Source: Bettongia penicillata ogilbyi
Taxonomy: Eukaryota; Chordata; Mammalia; Diprotodontia; Potoroidae
Assembly (NCBI GenBank): GCA_023548195.1
Contig: JAJHZJ010000221.1
Location: forward strand, 1,656,001 to 1,720,000
Direction of reading: 5' to 3'
Length of the DNA: 64,000 nucleotides
Numbering within the stretch: position 1 is the stretch's first letter; each line of letters starts with the position of its first letter. The notes under the pieces are model-generated. The model had not been told where the DNA came from. It saw only the letters and a list, made by a program, of their open reading frames with translations, and did not search any database. The translations under genes and the position numbers were made by a program. Shown one piece after another: positions 11,395 through 21,939 of this stretch.

Positions 11395-11520
11395 GAGACC
11401 ACCTTGAAAGCAATGATCATCTTTTCTACTTTAATTTCCAGTATTCAGCATAGTACTTGGCACACAGGGAGTATTTAGCATAGTATTTGGCACACAGGGA
11501 GTGCTTACCAAATTTTTTTT
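11395..11520 (+). mobile_element. L2-like tail with 30-bp tandem duplication
   Basis: 'aatttccagtattcagcata' and 'cttggcacacagggag' are L2-tail words. Positions 11441-11470 and 11471-11500 are a tandem duplication of 30 bp differing at two bases. The segment directly follows the YBX-like fragment. Confidence 0.6.
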
Positions 11521-11534
11521 GAGCATAAGCATTG

Positions 11535-11778
11535 GTGGTGCTGTGAATAAATTAGTGTGCATAGTCAGGAAGCCTTGAATTCAAATCCAGCTTCACACAC
11601 AGCTATTTGACCCTGACAACTCATCTAATCTCTGTCTGCCTCAGTTTTCCCAACTATGCAATGGAAATAATAATAGCACCTACCTCCCAGGGTGATTATG
11701 AAGAAAAAAGGAGATATTTGTTAGAAAAGTTTTAAACCACTTAACAGTGCCTAGTACATAGTAGATGGCACGTAAGAG
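11535..11778 (+). mobile_element. CORE-SINE with L2-like tail
   Basis: A clear copy: 'agtcaggaagccttgaattc', 'ctgtctgcctcagttttccc', 'aataataatagcacctacct' and 'gtgcctagtacatagtagat' occur in the expected order. Confidence 0.75.
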
Positions 11779-12029
11779 CTCATCCCCTTCTTTTTCATGC
11801 ATTATGTCACTGTGAGCACTAGTGACCTCTGTGTAAGGACTATCACTGTGTGGACCATTTCTTCCCCTTTTCATTAAAACCCGCAGCCTGCCCATATTAT
11901 CTCACTCTCTGGATCATAGGATCCTATAACAGTTTGCAAGGCCTTGTTAGGGTATTAGACCCCACAAAAGATGCTACTCCACTCTACTCCATCTCACAAA
12001 CACACACACAGTCAGTGAAATAATCACAC

Positions 12030-12865
12030 TGGATTCCAGAAATATCCAATCCAACCCAACAAACATTTACTAAACTCTGTGCTAGATGCTACTGACATAG
12101 AGATAATGAAAAACGATCTGTGCCCTCAAGGAGCTAACAGTCTTCTGGATTAATATAACATTTAAAAAGATAAGCATGTACATGATAATCAGATGATGGA
12201 GAGAGCACTAAAAACTAGGAGAATCAGGAAGAGCTCCCTTTGGGAGGTATACAAGTGCCCTTGAAGAAATTCCCTTGATTTCCTTAGGAATTCTAGGACA
12301 AAGATGCAAAGAGGGGGTGCATTCCAGGTGAGGTACACAGCCTATATAAAGGCATGGAGATGGAAATGAAATGGCAAGTTTGAGGAACAGCAAGTAGGAC
12401 ACTTTGGCTGAAATGCAGAATGAGAAGGGGAAAAATGTGCAATAGAAATAGAAAGGAAGAGTTTTAAATGACCAGCCGAGGGTTTTCTATTTTATCCTTG
12501 AGGCACTCAGGAGTCATGGAAGATTCTTGAGCAGAGGAGTGATATGGTCAAATGTACTTTAGGAAGATTATTTTGGCAACTGGATTGAGGAAGAGTTAGA
12601 AAAATGAGAGATTGGAGAGAGGATACAATTAAGAGCTTGTTGCAATACGTCAGGTGAGACCTGATGAGGGTCTGATGTCAGGGTGGTAGCCATGTGAGTG
12701 AAGAGGAGACAGATGAGAGATGTGTTGAAGCGGGAGAATCAATCAATCTTGTCAACCAAGTGGATATGGGAGGGGTGAAGGAGAGGAAATAATAGAAGAT
12801 GAAGCCCAAGACTGGGTACCTGAGTGTCTAAAAGGTTAGTGATATCTTTCCAGAGGAAGGAGAAG
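12030..12865 (-). mobile_element. L2-like old interspersed repeat, reverse strand
   Basis: From left to right: the reversed L2 end ('aacaaacatttactaaactc', 'gtgccctcaaggagctaaca'), then the widespread body phrases 'gagtgatatggtcaaatgta' (12537-12556) and 'ggaagattattttggcaact' (12562-12581). The same unit seems to continue at 13140-13235 and 13363-13560, split by a MIR and a small hAT element. I assign it to L2 by its end; the body name is less sure. Confidence 0.6.
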
Positions 12866-12869
12866 AGAA

Positions 12870-13000
12870 TGAACATTTATTGAGCTCCTGCTACATGCTT
12901 GACATCATGCTAAGTAGTTTATAAATATAATCACAACAGCCTTGGGAGGAAGGAACTCTTATTATTCTCATCTTACAACTAGGGAAACTGAGGCAAGCAG

Positions 13001-13033
<33 letters not shown>

Positions 13034-13139
13034 CAATAACTTACTCAGGGTCACACAGCTGGTTAGAGGCAAGATTCGAACTTAGGGCTTTCTGACTTCA
13101 GGTCAGTGCTCTATCCTTTTCACCACTTAACTGCCTCAA
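12870..13139 (-). mobile_element. MIR/CORE-SINE with internal GT run
   Basis: A long reverse-strand MIR: 'gaacatttattgagctcctg', 'catcttacaactagggaaac', 'ctcagggtcacacagctggt' and 'ctgctctatcc'-like head words (13108-13118). A (GT)n tract interrupts it at 13003-13032. It sits inside the L2-like repeat. Confidence 0.8.
13003..13032. repeat. (TG)15 microsatellite
   Basis: A perfect dinucleotide run within the MIR copy. Confidence 0.95.
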
Positions 13140-13560
13140 AGTTTAAAATAAGGTGATTTTAGGGGAAAGATAATGAATTTCTCTTTTAGACACATTGACT
13201 TTGAGATGCCTATGGGACAATCCATTGGTTTTGAACATAGGTGGGGAACCGGCAGCCTCAAGGCCACATGTGGCCCTCTAGATCCTCAAGTGCAACCTTT
13301 TGACTGAATCCAAACTTCGCTTGTGGCCCCAAGGAGGCAGGTTCCCCACCCTTGGTCTTGACCTTAGTCCTTGGTTGTGAAGCTGTATTGGACTTTAGAA
13401 TAGAGTCTAGGTCTGGGGTGTATAGATCTAGAAGTCTTCTTCAGAGACATAATCATTGAACTGATCAGGAGTTGATGAAATCCCCAAGGAGAGCAGAGAG
13501 AGAGAAGAGGGCCCAAGATAAAGCATTGGGAAACATCTGTAGTTAATGGACTCCAGATTA
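13140..13560 (-). mobile_element. L2-like repeat continued, split by a hAT element
   Basis: 'acattgactttgagatgcct' (13190-13209), 'atgggacaatccattg', then after the hAT insert 'tgtatagatctagaagtc' and 'agagaagagggcccaagata' parallel 62380-62580. This continues the reverse-strand repeat that began at 12030. Confidence 0.55.
13236..13354. mobile_element. hAT-type miniature inverted-repeat element, 119 bp
   Basis: The ends form inverted repeats: left 'gtggggaaccggcagcctc' (13241-13259) against right 'aaggaggcaggttccccac' (13331-13349). The flanking octamers 13228-13235 and 13355-13362 agree at 6 of 8 positions, as expected for an old hAT 8-bp target duplication. No transposase. Confidence 0.75.
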
Positions 13561-13669
13561 AAAACTACTGTTCTAGATTCTTAACAATCCAGAAGCTCCC
13601 TTTTTTCTAGTCCTTAGAGCCAACATGAGATGCCATGGGTCCCACCAGACTGAATACAATCCTGAGACA

Positions 13670-13858
13670 GTTTTGGGAATGTTAGTTTTGACCCTGTGAT
13701 TGGTTGAGTGACCTTGGTCAGTTTCCAAATTCCCTAAGCCTGTACTTTCCCACTTGTAAAATAGAAATGATGCCCTTCCCCTCTGGTACTAGAATGTTGT
13801 GAAGCAGCTCTAAAAACAAAATTTGTAAAATGCTACATAATTGCTTGATATTATTCAG
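13670..13858 (+). mobile_element. MIR-like SINE, worn
   Basis: 'tgagtgaccttggtcagttt', 'cccacttgtaaaatagaaat' and 'atttgtaaaatgctacataa' place this as a plus-strand MIR/CORE-SINE. Confidence 0.5.
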
Positions 13859-14118
13859 CACCTAAATGCTCTACTGAAGCAGTGCCATTAAATTAGTCTA
13901 CAATGGATAATTGTTACTAACTCTGAAGGGAGGCATATAAAACATACTCTGTTGGTCTGTAGCAGTTAGAAAATACTCTGGGTGTGTTTGCGTTCCTTTC
14001 CTTAAGAGCCAACATCTCTGCTTAGCTAGCCAGTAACTAAAAAGGAACGCCCAAGAGTGTTTGAGTCATGATTTACTTCTTGGTATTTATCTCGAACACT
14101 ACTGGTCAAGTGCTTTCC

Positions 14119-14241
14119 CTCTGTCTCTGTCTCTCTGTCTCTTTGTCTCTGTCTGTCTGTCTCTCTGTCTCTCTCTCTGTCTCTCTCTCTGTCTCTCTCT
14201 CTCTCTCTCTCCCTCTCTCTTTCTCTCTCTCACACACACAC
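14119..14241. repeat. (CT/GTCT)n then (CA)n microsatellite
   Basis: A pyrimidine-rich tract of mixed CTCT and GTCT units ending in a CA run. It produces long overlapping frames on both strands (14061-14384, 14106-14318) that are not genes. Confidence 0.95.
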
Positions 14242-14359
14242 CCACCACATATACACAAAGTGGTTGCCATGATATACTTGCATATTCTGAAGACCCCTAT
14301 CTTCCATATCATGACCATAAATATTGGCTCTCAGGGAAGCTGTTACACCAATTGTATAA

Positions 14360-14470
14360 AAAAATGAAAGGCAGTATGGTGTAGCAAGTGGAGTCAGCAG
14401 TAGACCCAAGATAACCTGCATTGAAGTTCTAGCTCTGGAATATAGTGACTGTCACTTAATACCTCCTTTC
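14360..14470 (+). mobile_element. MIR-like SINE, 5' half
   Basis: 'aggcagtatggtgtagcaag' and 'gttctagctctggaatatag' correspond to the tRNA-like head and B-box side. Confidence 0.5.
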
Positions 14471-14889
14471 ACACCAGGAAGTTCCCTATGCCAGTGAAAT
14501 CATAGTCTAGCCCCTACACCTATATCACATCTAAGCACATGAAGTGGAACCTGGAAACTGGTCTAGCCAGTGTGGCAAAAGTGATGTTACTTGAGCTTAC
14601 TTCAACTGGCATCTAGGAATGCTATTATTAAGAAGATTTATGGCAGCTGTTCCTTTAGCACCAATAGGGGAAGACTCACAGCAACCAAGAATGAAATCCT
14701 TGAACTACCTGCACATTTCCTCAAAGAAGTTAAAAGGATCTTCTGGAAATTTTCAGGCTCAATCCTGTGAATATCTATTTAATTCCAACTAAAGTAACCT
14801 ATTCAGGCAAAGACAAGGGACACATTTATAAGTATACACGTGAGTTTGTATTCTTTCTCTTCATTTTCTTTTTTAGCTAGAGCCTGAGA

Positions 14890-15045
14890 CAACATGGAAC
14901 AGTGAAGCACTGGCTCTCAAGCCAAAAGACATGGGTTCAAATCCCCACCCTGTTTTACACACTATCTATGGGATTTACCAAAGGAGAGTTACTTAGGACA
15001 ACATTTATAAAATTTCCACATTTATAAAATGAAATGGTTGAGTCA
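14890..15045 (+). mobile_element. MIR-like SINE, worn
   Basis: 'acatggaacagtgaagcact', 'gacatgggttcaaatcccca' and 'tttataaaatgaaatggttg' occur in order. The head carries a B-box-like GTTCAAATCC. Confidence 0.55.
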
Positions 15046-15048
15046 GAA

Positions 15049-15270
15049 CAGAGGTACTTAAACTGGGGTCTAAACCCCTCATAAAGGATCCATGGATAGA
15101 TGAAGTTGAATGAGAGGAAAATGGCATCTTTATTTTCACTCATCTCTAGCTGAAACTTAGCATTTCCCTCAGTTATGAATGTAGACCACAAGCATGATTC
15201 TGAGGAGTCCATAGACTCCACCAGACAGCAAAGGGGGGTCATGACACAAAAAAAAACATTAAGAATCCTT
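15049..15270. mobile_element. hAT-type non-autonomous element, about 220 bp
   Basis: The left end 'cagaggtacttaaactgggg' and the right end 'acattaagaatcctt' are weak inverted repeats of the 'caggttcttaacc' kind. The interior ('catctttattttcactcatc', 'catttccctcagttatgaat', 'ccatagactccaccagacag') matches a widespread mammalian hAT-Charlie-like MITE in my memory. No coding potential. An 8-bp duplication could not be shown. Confidence 0.55.
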
Positions 15271-15484
15271 AAAGTAGATGATTTCTAAGGTTACTTCTAG
15301 TAGTAAGTCCTGTGTCAAATCTTTTTAAGAGTCACTTGAAAGAGATCATAAATTTTAAGCATGGAACTAATTTGGATGAGAGAGTATAGGTTTGTTCACA
15401 CAGTGTCCTTAAAAGAAAGTGTCACTGGGAAATTATAGTGAATTCTAACTTATCTGTGTTAATAGGGGAGAACATAAATTGGAT

Positions 15485-15597
15485 TTAATTAATTAAACAT
15501 TTGCTAAGTGTTTGAATTACAAGACACTGGGCTGGATAGTTGGAATACAAAGATAACATTACTCAGATTCTGCCTTTTAGGGTTTTATAATAATATA
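15485..15597 (-). mobile_element. L2 3' end fragment
   Basis: 'taattaaacatttgctaagt' and 'cactgggctggatagttgga' are the reversed L2 end. Confidence 0.5.
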
Positions 15598-15606
15598 ATG
15601 GGTGAA

Positions 15607-15862
15607 TTGGATGGCTAGGTGGCATAGTGGATAGAATGCCAGACCTGGAGTCAGGAAGACTCATTTTCCTGAGTTCATTTATGACCTCAGATGCTTACTC
15701 ATAGTGTGACCCTGGACAATTCTCTTAACCCTGTTAGCCTCAATTTCTACATCTATAAAAATGAGCTGAAGAAGGAAATGGTAAACCACTCCAGTATCTT
15801 TGCCAAGAAAACTCCAAATGGGGTCATGAAGTATCCAACACAACTGAAAAATGACTGAACAT
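15607..15862 (+). mobile_element. tRNA-headed marsupial SINE, full length
   Basis: Runs from 'ggatggctaggtggcatagt' to 'aaaaatgactgaaca', with every family landmark, including 'ctccaaatggggtcatgaag'. It follows an L2 scrap. Confidence 0.9.
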
Positions 15863-15954
15863 CGTCATTAATGACTTGATATCAGTTTAGAAGAAGATAT
15901 GTAGTGGAGTATTCCAGGCATCTGTATTTGATAATTTGAGCAACCACAGAAAAT

Positions 15955-16165
15955 GAGTGAATTAAGACATGACATTACCTATGTGACCTTGGATAAGTCA
16001 CTTCACCCTGTTTGATTCAGTTTCTTCATCTGTAGTATGGGGATAATAATAGCACTTAGCTCCCAGGGTTGTTGTGAGAAACAAATGAGATAATAGCTAT
16101 AAAACTCTTAGCATATTGCCTGGTACATAATAAGTACCATATAAATATTATCATTATTATTAAAT
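15955..16165 (+). mobile_element. CORE-SINE with L2-like tail
   Basis: 'ccttggataagtcacttcac', 'ggggataataatagcactta' and 'aagtaccatataaatattat' give the CORE-SINE order. An AT-rich tract (16160-16240) follows. Confidence 0.7.
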
Positions 16166-16349
16166 TTTATGTTATATTTTTATTTTATAAAAATGTATAA
16201 AAATATAAAACTTTATTTTATTTATTTATTTTATCCACTGTGTTACCAACTGTTCTAATAGACAGCAATAAGTTTCACTGTCAAATGGAATATAGGAAAT
16301 AAAGTAAGTACTAGGAGATAAAACAAAAATCTGGCTGATTTTGACAATT

Positions 16350-16481
16350 GTGACAACCCTGAATGCCAGAATGGAGATTTTAAACTTTGTTTGGTAGGTA
16401 AGGGGGAACCATTGAAGGTGCTGTTCAGAGAAGTGATGATGTTCGAATGGTACCTGAGAAGATTATTGAGGAAGCTGGGTA
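16350..16481 (-). mobile_element. L2-like repeat, left part
   Basis: 'aagggggaaccattgaaggt' and 'gagaagattattgaggaagc' parallel 12500-12590. The unit resumes after an L1 insert at about 16913 ('atggtccaggtgagcagtga'). Confidence 0.45.
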
Positions 16482-16912
16482 TTTTTAAAAATAGAATTTT
16501 ATTAATGTCTTTTATGCATGTATCACCCACATTTTCTCAATATCCCCATCCCCTTTACTCCTCACAGAGAGGCATAGCAAAAGAGTGAAGAAAAGGTCAA
16601 GAAATAAATCAAAATTAAACATCAAAATGTGTGACGCTCTGCGTTGTTTCACACCCACCCCAACCTCTGTGAAGAAGGTAGAGGTTAGATACTTCTTGGA
16701 TCTCTTCTTTCTGGCAATCTTGATGCATTTCATTTTTAATGATTTGTGGTTATTCTTGTGTCTCCCTTGTCATAGTCACCATGGCTTACTTCACTCTGTA
16801 TCAGTTCATATAATTCTTCCTATGCTTCCCCACATTATAATATTCACCATTTCTTACAGCACAGTGATATTCAATTACACTCCTGTATCACAATTTCTTT
16901 AACTAAGTTGCC
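16482..16912 (-). mobile_element. L1 fragment inserted in L2-like repeat
   Basis: 'cttcactctgtatcagttca' and 'catttcttacagcacagtga' are reverse-strand distal-L1 phrases, also seen in worn form near 49850 and 56420. Short frames on both strands here (16391-16902) are chance products. Confidence 0.6.
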
Positions 16913-17070
16913 ATGTAAAAGAGAAGAAAAATACCAGAAGTTAGAGGACCAGTAAACAATGGTCCAGGTGAGCAGTGATAAGGATCTGAATTGATTACTG
17001 CAATGAGAGTGAAAAGAAATTTTCCTGGGATACACAATAACATCTGAGGCACAGAGGCAGAGAGACTAAA
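16913..17070 (-). mobile_element. L2-like repeat, right part
   Basis: 'caatggtccaggtgagcagt' and 'gcaatgagagtgaaaagaaa' continue the unit interrupted at 16481. Confidence 0.4.
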
Positions 17071-17239
17071 TTGTGAATGTTATAGGGATCCTGGAAATAT
17101 GTCCACAAGGTTGATAAATTCAGTAAGACTCTTACATCGTACAGCTATGATTCAACTAAATTAGGTTCCACAGAGGCTGAGAACTTAACAGTGGACCAGT
17201 GTAAGAATGTGGCACGAAGGGCAGATTTCTAGGGTAGAA

Positions 17240-17420
17240 AAAAAAAGAAAGCATGATTCAGAGTGAAAAGACCTGGGTTTGAATCTAGGCTCGGGCAATC
17301 ATAAACTCTGAGACTATTGCTAGAACACTTTTTTTAGCTGTGAAATGGAGATAAAATTCTTCTTCTGTTACTTGCCATGCAAGGTTATTATAGAGAAAGT
17401 GTTTTGAAAGCTATAGAAAA
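17240..17420 (+). mobile_element. MIR-like SINE, worn
   Basis: 'gagtgaaaagacctgggttt', 'gaatctaggctcgggcaatc', and 'gctgtgaaatggagataaaa' are in order. Confidence 0.5.
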
Positions 17421-17423
17421 TAG

Positions 17424-17565
17424 CAAGCTATTATGTGCCAGGCACTACAGAGGATAAGAATGTCCCTGTTCTGGTGGGGCTCTTGGTCTAGTAGGAGGAA
17501 ATAAAACACAGGCACAAAAAACTTCAATCCCAAATGGAACATGATAAGCAGATTAGAGATGCAGA
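17424..17565 (-). mobile_element. L2 3' end fragment
   Basis: 'ttatgtgccaggcactacag' and 'gtggggctcttggtctagta' are reversed L2-tail phrases. Confidence 0.6.
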
Positions 17566-17899
17566 ATGGAAGGGGGAGGTGAAGGAGCAAATGGAGGAGG
17601 GCAACTTCCCATTTTTTCTTTATATTCTCAGAATCTAGCCCAGTGTCGGGCACTCTCTTTTTGGACTGGATTTGTGATTTCAGTGGTCTGGGGAACTCCA
17701 AGTGAGGAAGCTCCCTCTATCAATATAAATCAGTATTTAGTTTGCAACTAAAAGTCATTGTTGTTGTTGCTGTATAGCATATATGTAGCACAGAGAGAGG
17801 CAGAGAAACAGAGAAGAGACAGACAGAGAGGAGATGGGAAGGGAGGGGGAGATTTGTTGACCATTGCCCCACTCTCTCACCAGTAATACATCAGAAACC

Positions 17900-17901
<2 letters not shown>

Positions 17902-17980
<79 letters not shown>

Positions 17981-17992
17981 CTCTTTCTCTCT
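17902..17992. repeat. (CT)n microsatellite
   Basis: Perfect to 17974, then interrupted by TTT groups. Preceded by a purine-rich stretch (17785-17860). Confidence 0.95.
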
Positions 17993-18639
17993 GGTGTTGC
18001 TACATTTATAACTAAAATATGATTATGTTTTTCTCCCCAGAATTCCTTCTCTCATACATCTTTGTGGCATGAACATGTTCCTGGGTAATCAAAGGCTTTG
18101 ACAGCACAGTGAAGTTTCTGGCACATTCCTCTAAGTAAGAAGTAATTCAAGCCTAGGCCTAACAACAGATTATATGTATATTCTATCTGAGGACCAGCCT
18201 AGTTAAGCATGGGAGAAAGCTTAGTGCCATAAACATGATCACTGAGTGATAAATATGCTACTGAAACCATTGAGTAATAAAAAATACAAAATAGACACCA
18301 GTAGAAGAAAGGGAGGGCAGAGAGTACATTTTCTGGATCATCTACCAAAATGGATTATTGAACATTGATACACTAACATGACATATTTGTCCAATAGCCA
18401 GTCTAGTAGTGAACTTGACAACCTAGTAAGTGAAAAATCTTATTGACATTTACGTTCTTGTTATTAAAGAAATCAGAAGACAGAAATAAATTCCAGCTAA
18501 ATGATGAGGACAATCTATGACCTCTACTCAGGAAGGTAAATAAAGAAAATGGTTTCATCACACACTCAGAAGAAACAAGAAAAAGAATTTAATGAGACAC
18601 CTGGCCTGCAATCTTACATTAAGTGTATGAAAATAGACC

Positions 18640-18800
18640 ATGAGAGAGTTCATTGCAGCAAAAAATAAAGAAGCTTTATGAAGAACTTGACAAGATCACC
18701 CTCTAACTTGATGACACATACTTTGATACCTGCTGACTTCAGTGCAAGTAGATAGTAGCATCATAAATGTGGCTCTGAATATAGGGGAAAAAAAGTCATT
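18640..18800 (+). pseudogene. Decayed RTE-like endonuclease fragment
   Basis: Conceptual translation gives a broken 'LYEELDKIT' helix and, one frame later, a 'TPADFSAS' remnant in the position of the GDFNA motif of the AP-endonuclease domain of RTE LINEs. Stops and shifts are frequent. The order fits; the similarity is weak, so this is tentative. Confidence 0.35.
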
Positions 18801-18879
18801 TCTGAAAAAAAAGCTCTTAGGGATAAATTTTCAAGATATCCAAAAAGTGGGGAGGGGCAGAATATGCATGTGGTATCTA

Positions 18880-19135
18880 TACTAAGAGCTAGGAACTATT
18901 CTAAACACTTAAAAAAAACCCAGGTATTACTCATTTGAATTTCACAATAGCCCTATAAAGTAGGTGCTATTATTATCCCAATGTTACAGATGGAGAAACT
19001 GAGACAAACAAAGGTTAAGTGATTTGCCCAGGGAATTAGAATAAATATAATGTCTACTACATTCCAGGCTTGCAAAGTGCTTTATAAACATTATTTCATT
19101 GGATCCTCACAATAACCCAGCAAGGTAAGAGACCA
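18880..19135 (-). mobile_element. MIR fragments, two joined
   Basis: 'gtgctattattatcccaatg' and 'tggagaaactgagacaaaca' give one reverse-strand MIR. 'aaagtgctttataaacatta' with 'ggatcctcacaataacccag' gives a second one immediately after. Confidence 0.7.
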
Positions 19136-19369
19136 AAATCCTATAGATTGCTGTAAAGATTTACAGGGTTTTGGTTTTTGTTTTTTACCAATACTTTCTC
19201 CAAGAAGAGAGTTAAAGTTTGTTGGACATGAAGCACACTGAATGACATCATAACAGAGACACCGATTATCTCTTAATAGACAAATGGTTATAGGCATATT
19301 AGTCATTTCTGAATTGGCTCCAGGTGTAGTCAGATCATTGGTTAGAGCAAAGGTCAAAGCACATGCCAC
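19091..19369 (-). other. Unassigned open frame of 92 codons
   Basis: A minus-strand ATG frame containing a Cys-rich stretch (codons about 38-50), partly overlapping a MIR at its 3' end. I do not recognise the protein and see no promoter or splice sites. A relic of an old retroelement or pseudogene exon is possible, as is chance. Confidence 0.2.
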
Positions 19370-19759
19370 TGCTCCAGAATATGTTGGGAGTTCCTCTTTA
19401 CAGGTAATTTATGGGCTGTGGGTTCGGAGTTAGCATATGTGAATCTTTCTACTCCACCATCTAGGCTCCCCCCATGAGGTTTTTCCTTAAACAACTTACA
19501 GAACAGAGGTATTTAAGTGAGTGCTGTCCCTTCCACACAGTTCACTCTGGGAGGTCATCCACTTATTCCCATCATACCACTATTGCCCAAAGACATCTTA
19601 AGACCTCTCCCTTGGGAATCACTACATTCTCTAAAATGGCAGAACGTTTTCATTCTTTGAGAGTGAATTTGACTTTTGGAAACAACCAGAAACCATTCTG
19701 GTCCAATCTGGTGGATGAGGTGAATTCGTCAAGTACTTAAAGTACTGAGCTTGATTTTC

Positions 19760-19900
19760 TCCTTCATAGGATCGTAGGTCTACAATTGAAAGGGACCTTA
19801 GAGGTCATTTTACAGGTGATGTAATGGAAGCTCAGAGGGACCCAGTTGCTTGCCCACGGCGATGCAAGTAATAAATGACAGTCCTCAGATTTTCACTTTA
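19760..19900 (-). mobile_element. MIR-like SINE
   Basis: 'tcgtaggtctacaattgaaa', 'gggaccttagaggtcatttt' and 'gttgcttgcccacggcgatg' are reverse-strand SINE landmarks. Confidence 0.6.
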
Positions 19901-20040
19901 AATTCGTAATTCTTTTCCCTGTTTACAATGTCTACGGACTCTAAATTCTTCTTGAAGCTTCCTAAGATTCATCAAGATATTTGATTTGTAGTCTCTTTGT
20001 ACAAAAGACTCATCTACTTACTCCATAGTCATACTTTGTA

Positions 20041-20369
20041 CAGTTATCCCTTCCACATCATGGGATTTGGCAGAGCAGAATCTCCCCATCTCCCATCCCT
20101 CAATCTGGAAAATGTGAGTAAAATTTTTTGGCTCTCCCTTCATACCATAGAAGCAGTATGAAATTTTTTTTTCTTTTATGGAGTGTTTACAGTACATTAT
20201 TGTAAAATTGGATTAAGTATTTGGTCATAGGCCCTGTGTTGTCTGCTGGCCTTTATGTGTCAACTGTGACTTCCGCCAAACTCCCCCAAAATTCCCATTT
20301 AATTTCTTTTGCTCCCTGGCAATATATAAAAACTACCATATGGAAAATCATAATGGGAAGGGATAACTA
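20041..20369. mobile_element. Tc1/mariner-type MITE, 329 bp, with TA duplication
   Basis: The left end 'cagttatcccttccacatca' (20041-20060) is the inverted repeat of the right end 'taatgggaagggataacta' (20351-20369). The first 14 positions match except the outermost base, and homology continues with gaps for about 15 more. TA dinucleotides flank it at 20039-20040 and 20370-20371, the target duplication of this superfamily. There is no transposase; the 68-codon frame at 20221-20427 runs out of the element. It looks like a Tigger/pogo-related non-autonomous element. Confidence 0.75.
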
Positions 20370-20399
20370 TACATTTTACCATGAGAGGGGGGCAAAACT

Positions 20400-21880
20400 T
20401 ACAAATTTCAAAGAATCCATTCCCTGACTAGGAAGTATCAGTGCCCAAAAGATGCATTCCCAAACTTCCACCTTCCTTTAAAACATAAGTGGCTTTTCTA
20501 ACATGCCTGAGCCCCGTCCAATCTACTTCTTTTTGCTAGAAATTACAGTCTGTCTAGTGCACATCCAAGAGCTCATCTCTTCCTAGTTGATTGTAAGGAG
20601 AAAAAAAAGACAGGATTGTTTCTTTTACAGTAAACAGCCAAGCTATCATTATATTATCTTTTATTATAAGTTTAACAACCAGTAAATGTTATTGCAAAAC
20701 ATTTGGCAACTCTTTAAGATGTGCATAGATATTTTTATTAAAATAGTCATACCTCATATTCCAAACTACCTGTCCCTTTATCCAGCATTTACTGGAAAGA
20801 TTCTTAGTGGCTTCCAGGGGAGCCCCAGGAATGTTTTCTTTAGTATTTGGGTATCCAAGTGCTGAGTTTCAATAACAAATGTCTTCTACAGGCACCTTAT
20901 TTCCTTTTCACCTCTCTTCCTAATAGATCTTCCTTCCTCTCCTTAGATATTTTCTTCTATTCATTCCTATATTGTGGTTTCCCTTTACCCTCCACCTTCT
21001 CCTCTACTCAAGCACTCCACCCAGGAATAGGAGGTAAGAAATGCATGCACTCAAAACTGTAAACTTTTAGGAAGTACCAACAGCAGGCTGCAGATAATTT
21101 CTAATTTTCAAATGTGAAACAAACACAAAAGCAGTGCAATAATTTTAAAGGAAGGGTGAGAAGCAGGAAATATAAGAAATGATTGTTTTAACAGAGCCTC
21201 CTCAGCCCTGATCTGAGTGGGAGGCTATCAGGAGAGCCTTGATTACAGAGCTTGCCTTAACTCGTCTAATGATTGCTTTTGAAATTTGAACTCTGGGTAT
21301 GCATGCACACTGTCTGTATAAATGAATACCACCCAACTGTCTGGTGACTTTCTGTTTGTACCTTGTCCCTCATTAGGGCAACATGCAGGCCTTATTTCTA
21401 ACCCTTGCTATTTTATCCAGTAGGGCTTTCTTACTATGTAAGAAAAAAAATATCTTGAGTTCCTGGGAACTACATAGTGCTCTTGCCTTCCAAAGCATGA
21501 GCTATTAACTCTTCAAAGAAGCATTTGTTCTCCTCCTCTGCCGGAAGGGAAATGGAGACTTCCCACGGGCTGGACACACCCCCAAACGCAGCTCCCAGAT
21601 TCCCCCAGGACTGTTGGGGAACTCCATTCCAGGCTTTCCAGCAGCCTCACAGGGCCAGCAAGAGATCCTGCTGTACTAGTAAGGGCAACCCCTAAAGTCA
21701 GGGTCCGCCTTTCACTAAGGCAGCATGAGAGAGGAGGAGTTAAAGGCATGAGGGAGTCTTCTTCCTCTCCTTGACTATTACTTTCATCTAAGTATCTGGA
21801 ATTTCACTTTCAGAGATTTATTCCTTTGGATCAAGAAATCTCCACTCCAGGATTCTCAGCACAAGTCTAGGTGTCACAAT
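20400..21880. other. Mostly unassigned sequence
   Basis: About 1.5 kb without a repeat I recognise. The pyrimidine-rich part at 20900-21020 and the GC-richer part at 21520-21750 carry short frames (20847-21062 plus, 21513-21749 minus) with no known motif. No CpG island or splice-bounded exon can be defended. Confidence 0.35.
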
Positions 21881-21939
21881 CCTCATAGATAGAGCTTGGA
21901 AGGCTTCTTTCAAGGTCATTGACTCCAGCCCTCTCATGG

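Noticed and set aside
14061..14384. Overlapping frames of 107, 99 and 70 codons
   Set aside because: Made by the CT/GTCT microsatellite.
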